8,535 nucleotides of DNA from an uncultured Clostridia bacterium (lineage in GTDB: Bacteria; Bacillota_A; Clostridia; Oscillospirales; Acutalibacteraceae), in assembly GCA_937891215.1 (NCBI GenBank), contig CALAEU010000272.1, positions 1 to 8,535 of the forward strand. The letters are read 5' to 3'. The position numbers and the translations under genes were made by a program. Position 1 is the first letter of the stretch, and every line of letters begins with the position of its first letter. This document shows, one piece after another, positions 6,312-8,535 of the stretch. The notes under the pieces were generated by a model. The model was not told where the DNA came from and did no database searches. It saw only the letters and a program-made list of their open reading frames with translations.

Positions 6312-8315
6312 CTATTTTAAAATAATATAACCGCAAACATCAAGTGTGATTGCACCGCTAACGCTCTCACCTGTTACAACATTTTTGTATTCTCTGTCTA
6401 ATATTACAGTTTTCGCGTTATCAGAAAAATTCATTACAAAAATAATATTACCGCGTTTTCTTATGCTTACACCATTTTCTGCTTTTATTTCTGTGTCAGA
6501 TTTTAAACTGATATCTTTAATCAAATCTTCACAGAAATCAGTTGCAAAATTATCGTCATTTCTGAATGCTACATAATAGGCTTTACCTTTTCCGTAACTA
6601 TTAACTGTTACGCTTGGTGTACCTTTATAAAAATCTGTTTCATATTTACCTAAAACCTCTGCCCCCTGTGAATGCAATAAATCACACACGTGCACAACAT
6701 CGTAATTTTTACCGTTGTAGCTTGCGATGTTCTTCATTCCTTCAGGTAAGGAGTCGGTTTCTTCTGCCCAGATTCCAAATACTTCCTTTAAATTTTCAGC
6801 AGGAAAACCGCCTAAGTAACAAAGGTCATCACTGTCCACCATACAAGAAAGGTATGTAGTTACAAAGTTACCGCCTTTTTTAACATAGCTTTCAATTCTG
6901 TCTATTGTTCCGTCTTTCATCATATAAAGGAATGGGGCAATTACTAAATCATATTTTGTATAATCATCATCCATTGCAATTACATCAACAGAAATTCCAT
7001 TTTCCCAGAATGGTTTATACCATTTTGTGCATTCCTCAAAATACTCTCTGTGCTCATTATTGAAGCCACAGAAATATTGTGTTGCCCAACTTTCTTCCCA
7101 GTCAGCAATAACTGCAACCTTGCTGTCACTTCTACCACCAACAACATCTGAAAGCTTTTCTAAAATCTCACCTAAATGAGCAACCTCTTTAAATACTCTT
7201 GTGTTTTCGTGACCACAATGGTCTACTACTGCACCGTGATATTTTTCGTGACCGCCACGGCTTTTACGCCATTGGAAATACTGCACACTGTCTGCACCAT
7301 GGGCTACCGCCTGAATTGAAGAAATCTCTTGTCTTCGTGGCATAGGTAATTTATTTACGGGATGCCAGTTTACAAGTGAAGGTGTGCTTTCCATCATAAA
7401 GAATGGTTTACCACCGCCCATTGTTCTGAATGCATCGTGTACGAATGCAACACTGCACGCCTCTTTTTCATTAAAGCCTCTGTCCCACGCCGGGTAGTTA
7501 TCCCATGATAAAATATCGATATTTTTAGCAAATTTCTGGTAATTTATGCCATCATATAATCTCATAAAATTAGTTGTAATCGGAATATCAGGTGTAATTT
7601 CTCTTAAAGGTGCAATTTCATTCTCAAAAAATGAAATTGTGCTGTCGGTTACAAATCTGCGCCACGCAAGCTTCATAGCAGGTACATGATTTTCACCCCT
7701 GAATTTTGGTGAATTTATTTGTGACCAATCGGTAATCTGATGACTCCAGAAGCCATTCCACCATTGGAAATTAAGCTTTTCCAAATCATTGTCATACTCT
7801 TTTTTAAGCCACTCTCTGAAGGCTTCCTGACATAAATCACAATGACATTCACCGCAATATTCATTTGAAATATGCCACATTTTCACTGCGGGGTGATTTT
7901 TATATCTTTCTGCAAGAAGTGTATTTATATTTCTTACCTTTTCTCTGTAAACCGGTGAAGTAAGGCAATGGTTATGTCTTACACCGTATTCGTTACGGAT
8001 ACCACTTTCTTCTACTCTTAACACTTCAGGGTATTTTTGTGCTAACCAGGTTGGTCTTGCACCTGATGGTGTTGCTAAAATAACATCTTTACCATTTTTA
8101 TGTAATTTATCTAATAAATCGTCAAGCCATTCGAAATTATAAACACCCTCCTCCGGCTCTAACAAGCCCCAAGAAAAAATGCTCACAGTAGCACTGTTCA
8201 CATGCGCTAAATTCATAAGACGCATATCTTCATCTATAATCTCCGGTGTATGAAGCCACTGGTCCGGGTTATAGTCACCACCGTGAATTATGTAATCAAA
8301 AATTTTATCTGCCAT
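6312..8315 (-). CDS. Beta-galactosidase, glycoside hydrolase family 42
   Basis: A 667-residue cytoplasmic enzyme, the usual GH42 length, with no signal peptide. It hydrolyses terminal beta-galactosides with retention of configuration. Residues 1-385 are the TIM barrel, starting HGGDYNPDQW (11-20). The acid/base is E152 in WHISNEY and the nucleophile E309 in FFMMES. A zinc cluster typical of many GH42 enzymes is kept: C117 plus C157, C159 and C162 in CGECHCDLC. Residues 395-600 form the Rossmann-like trimerisation domain (FRNDDNF marks its end) and 610-667 the small C-terminal beta domain. The start at 8315 follows AAGGGTG by 6 bases. An ATG at 8378 is excluded because it lies upstream of the promoter. 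First gene of the operon with the flavin reductase and TraX genes. Natural substrate (lactose, galacto-oligosaccharide, arabinogalactan fragments) is not deducible. Confidence 0.97.
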   Translation of the reverse strand: MADKIFDYIIHGGDYNPDQWLHTPEIIDEDMRLMNLAHVNSATVSIFSWGLLEPEEGVYNFEWLDDLLDKLHKNGKDVILATPSGARPTWLAQKYPEVLRVEESGIRNEYGVRHNHCLTSPVYREKVRNINTLLAERYKNHPAVKMWHISNEYCGECHCDLCQEAFREWLKKEYDNDLEKLNFQWWNGFWSHQITDWSQINSPKFRGENHVPAMKLAWRRFVTDSTISFFENEIAPLREITPDIPITTNFMRLYDGINYQKFAKNIDILSWDNYPAWDRGFNEKEACSVAFVHDAFRTMGGGKPFFMMESTPSLVNWHPVNKLPMPRRQEISSIQAVAHGADSVQYFQWRKSRGGHEKYHGAVVDHCGHENTRVFKEVAHLGEILEKLSDVVGGRSDSKVAVIADWEESWATQYFCGFNNEHREYFEECTKWYKPFWENGISVDVIAMDDDYTKYDLVIAPFLYMMKDGTIDRIESYVKKGGNFVTTYLSCMVDSDDLCYLGGFPAENLKEVFGIWAEETDSLPEGMKNIASYNGKNYDVVHVCDLLHSQGAEVLGKYETDFYKGTPSVTVNSYGKGKAYYVAFRNDDNFATDFCEDLIKDISLKSDTEIKAENGVSIRKRGNIIFVMNFSDNAKTVILDREYKNVVTGESVSGAITLDVCGYIILK

Positions 8316-8346
8316 TAAAAACACCCTTTTTGAAAATACTAAATCC

Positions 8347-8375
8347 ATTATATAACAACACTCGTTACATATCAA
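8347..8375 (-). promoter_or_regulatory. Sigma-A-type promoter of the GH42 operon
   Basis: On the minus strand, -35 TTGATA (8370-8375), a 17-base spacer and perfect -10 TATAAT (8347-8352). The predicted start near 8340 gives a leader of about 25 bases containing AAGGGTG before ATG 8315. Near-consensus strength suggests either high basal expression or control by a repressor. Confidence 0.85.
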
Positions 8376-8382
8376 CACAATT

Positions 8383-8414
8383 TTGACTTGATTTATATAT
8401 TAATTTGCTATAAT
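8383..8414 (+). promoter_or_regulatory. Divergent plus-strand extended -10 promoter at right edge
   Basis: TGCTATAAT (8406-8414) is a perfect extended -10. A TTGACT (8383-8388) lies 20 bases upstream, too far for an ideal -35; TTGATT (8388-8393) gives a 15-base spacer. An extended -10 can work without a good -35. It lies back to back with the GH42 promoter, their -35 regions about 7 bases apart, so a regulator of one could affect the other. Confidence 0.6.
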
Positions 8415-8438
8415 ATAAAAATATAAACTTAGAAAAAA

Positions 8439-8456
8439 TAGATGATTTATCATCTA
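8439..8456. repeat. 18-bp palindrome, candidate operator
   Basis: TAGATGAT, a TT centre, then ATCATCTA: perfect 8-base arms. It lies at about +18 to +35 of the plus-strand promoter, a normal repressor position, and about 65 bases beyond the -35 of the GH42 promoter. It could also form a small RNA hairpin in the plus-strand leader. Confidence 0.5.
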
Positions 8457-8467
8457 GATTAGATTTA

Positions 8468-8535
8468 ATGCAAAAGTATTCTTTAGAAGCAAGCGATAGG
8501 TTGAGAAGTATAGAATGCGAAGGAAAGGAAAAAAC
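8468..8535 (+). other. Possible start of a plus-strand gene or leader, cut by window edge
   Basis: From ATG 8468 a frame is open for 22 codons to the edge (MQKYSLEASDRLRSIECEG onward), and the same frame is open back to 8414. The composition is protein-like, but no ribosome site precedes 8468. The AAGGAAAGG at 8520-8528 looks like a ribosome site for a start just past 8535. Either this is the N-terminus of a gene, or a ~100-base leader of one. I cannot choose and do not recognise a family. Confidence 0.3.

Noticed and set aside
6346..6859. Two plus-strand frames opposite the GH42 3' half
   Set aside because: Antisense to a full-length GH42 gene; no ribosome sites and no recognisable domains.
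8316..8378. Longer GH42 N-terminus starting at 8378
   Set aside because: The extra codons cover the -10 and spacer of a near-consensus promoter and encode no family sequence.

Overview
The window looks like a piece of a low-GC, Gram-positive Clostridia genome (gut or rumen Oscillospiraceae/Lachnospiraceae style). The signs are AT-rich codon use, strong AGGAG-type ribosome binding sites, good sigma-A promoters, a diacylglyceryl-type lipobox, and TGA used as a stop. I cannot name the species. Nearly all of the window is coding, and no gene-free stretch exceeds 300 bases. I see no rRNA, tRNA, CRISPR array, insertion sequence or recognisable riboswitch.

Layout from left to right. (1) Positions 1-3777 hold a minus-strand operon driven by a promoter at 3749-3777. 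It encodes a small lipoprotein, a membrane-anchored M20 metallopeptidase of the PM20D1/carboxypeptidase S type, and a GPH-family (MelB-like) cation symporter that runs off the left edge. (2) Positions 3790-4568 hold a plus-strand MNT/HEPN toxin-antitoxin module with its own consensus promoter. The MNT nucleotidyltransferase (antitoxin) is intact. The HEPN toxin gene is broken by a frameshift and an internal deletion. The module ends in a strong hairpin terminator, which is also the end of the convergent gene. (3) Positions 4568-4995 hold a minus-strand XRE regulator with two C-terminal membrane segments. (4) Positions 5049-8375 hold a minus-strand operon with an excellent promoter: GH42 beta-galactosidase, then a flavin reductase-like protein, then a TraX-family membrane protein. 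The genes are tightly spaced or overlap. (5) Positions 8376-8535 hold a divergent plus-strand extended -10 promoter, an 18-bp palindrome, and the start of a transcript whose gene is unresolved.

How the genes may work together. The GH42 enzyme would act in the cytoplasm on galactosides brought in by a transporter. A GPH symporter is a typical partner, but the one here belongs to a separate operon with a peptidase, so its substrate could equally be a peptide-like or N-acyl conjugate. The decayed HEPN toxin beside an intact MNT antitoxin is the clearest unusual feature. I found no convincing wholly new system. The best leads are the toxin-dead MNT/HEPN locus, the lipoprotein-M20-GPH operon and the GH42-flavoprotein-TraX operon.
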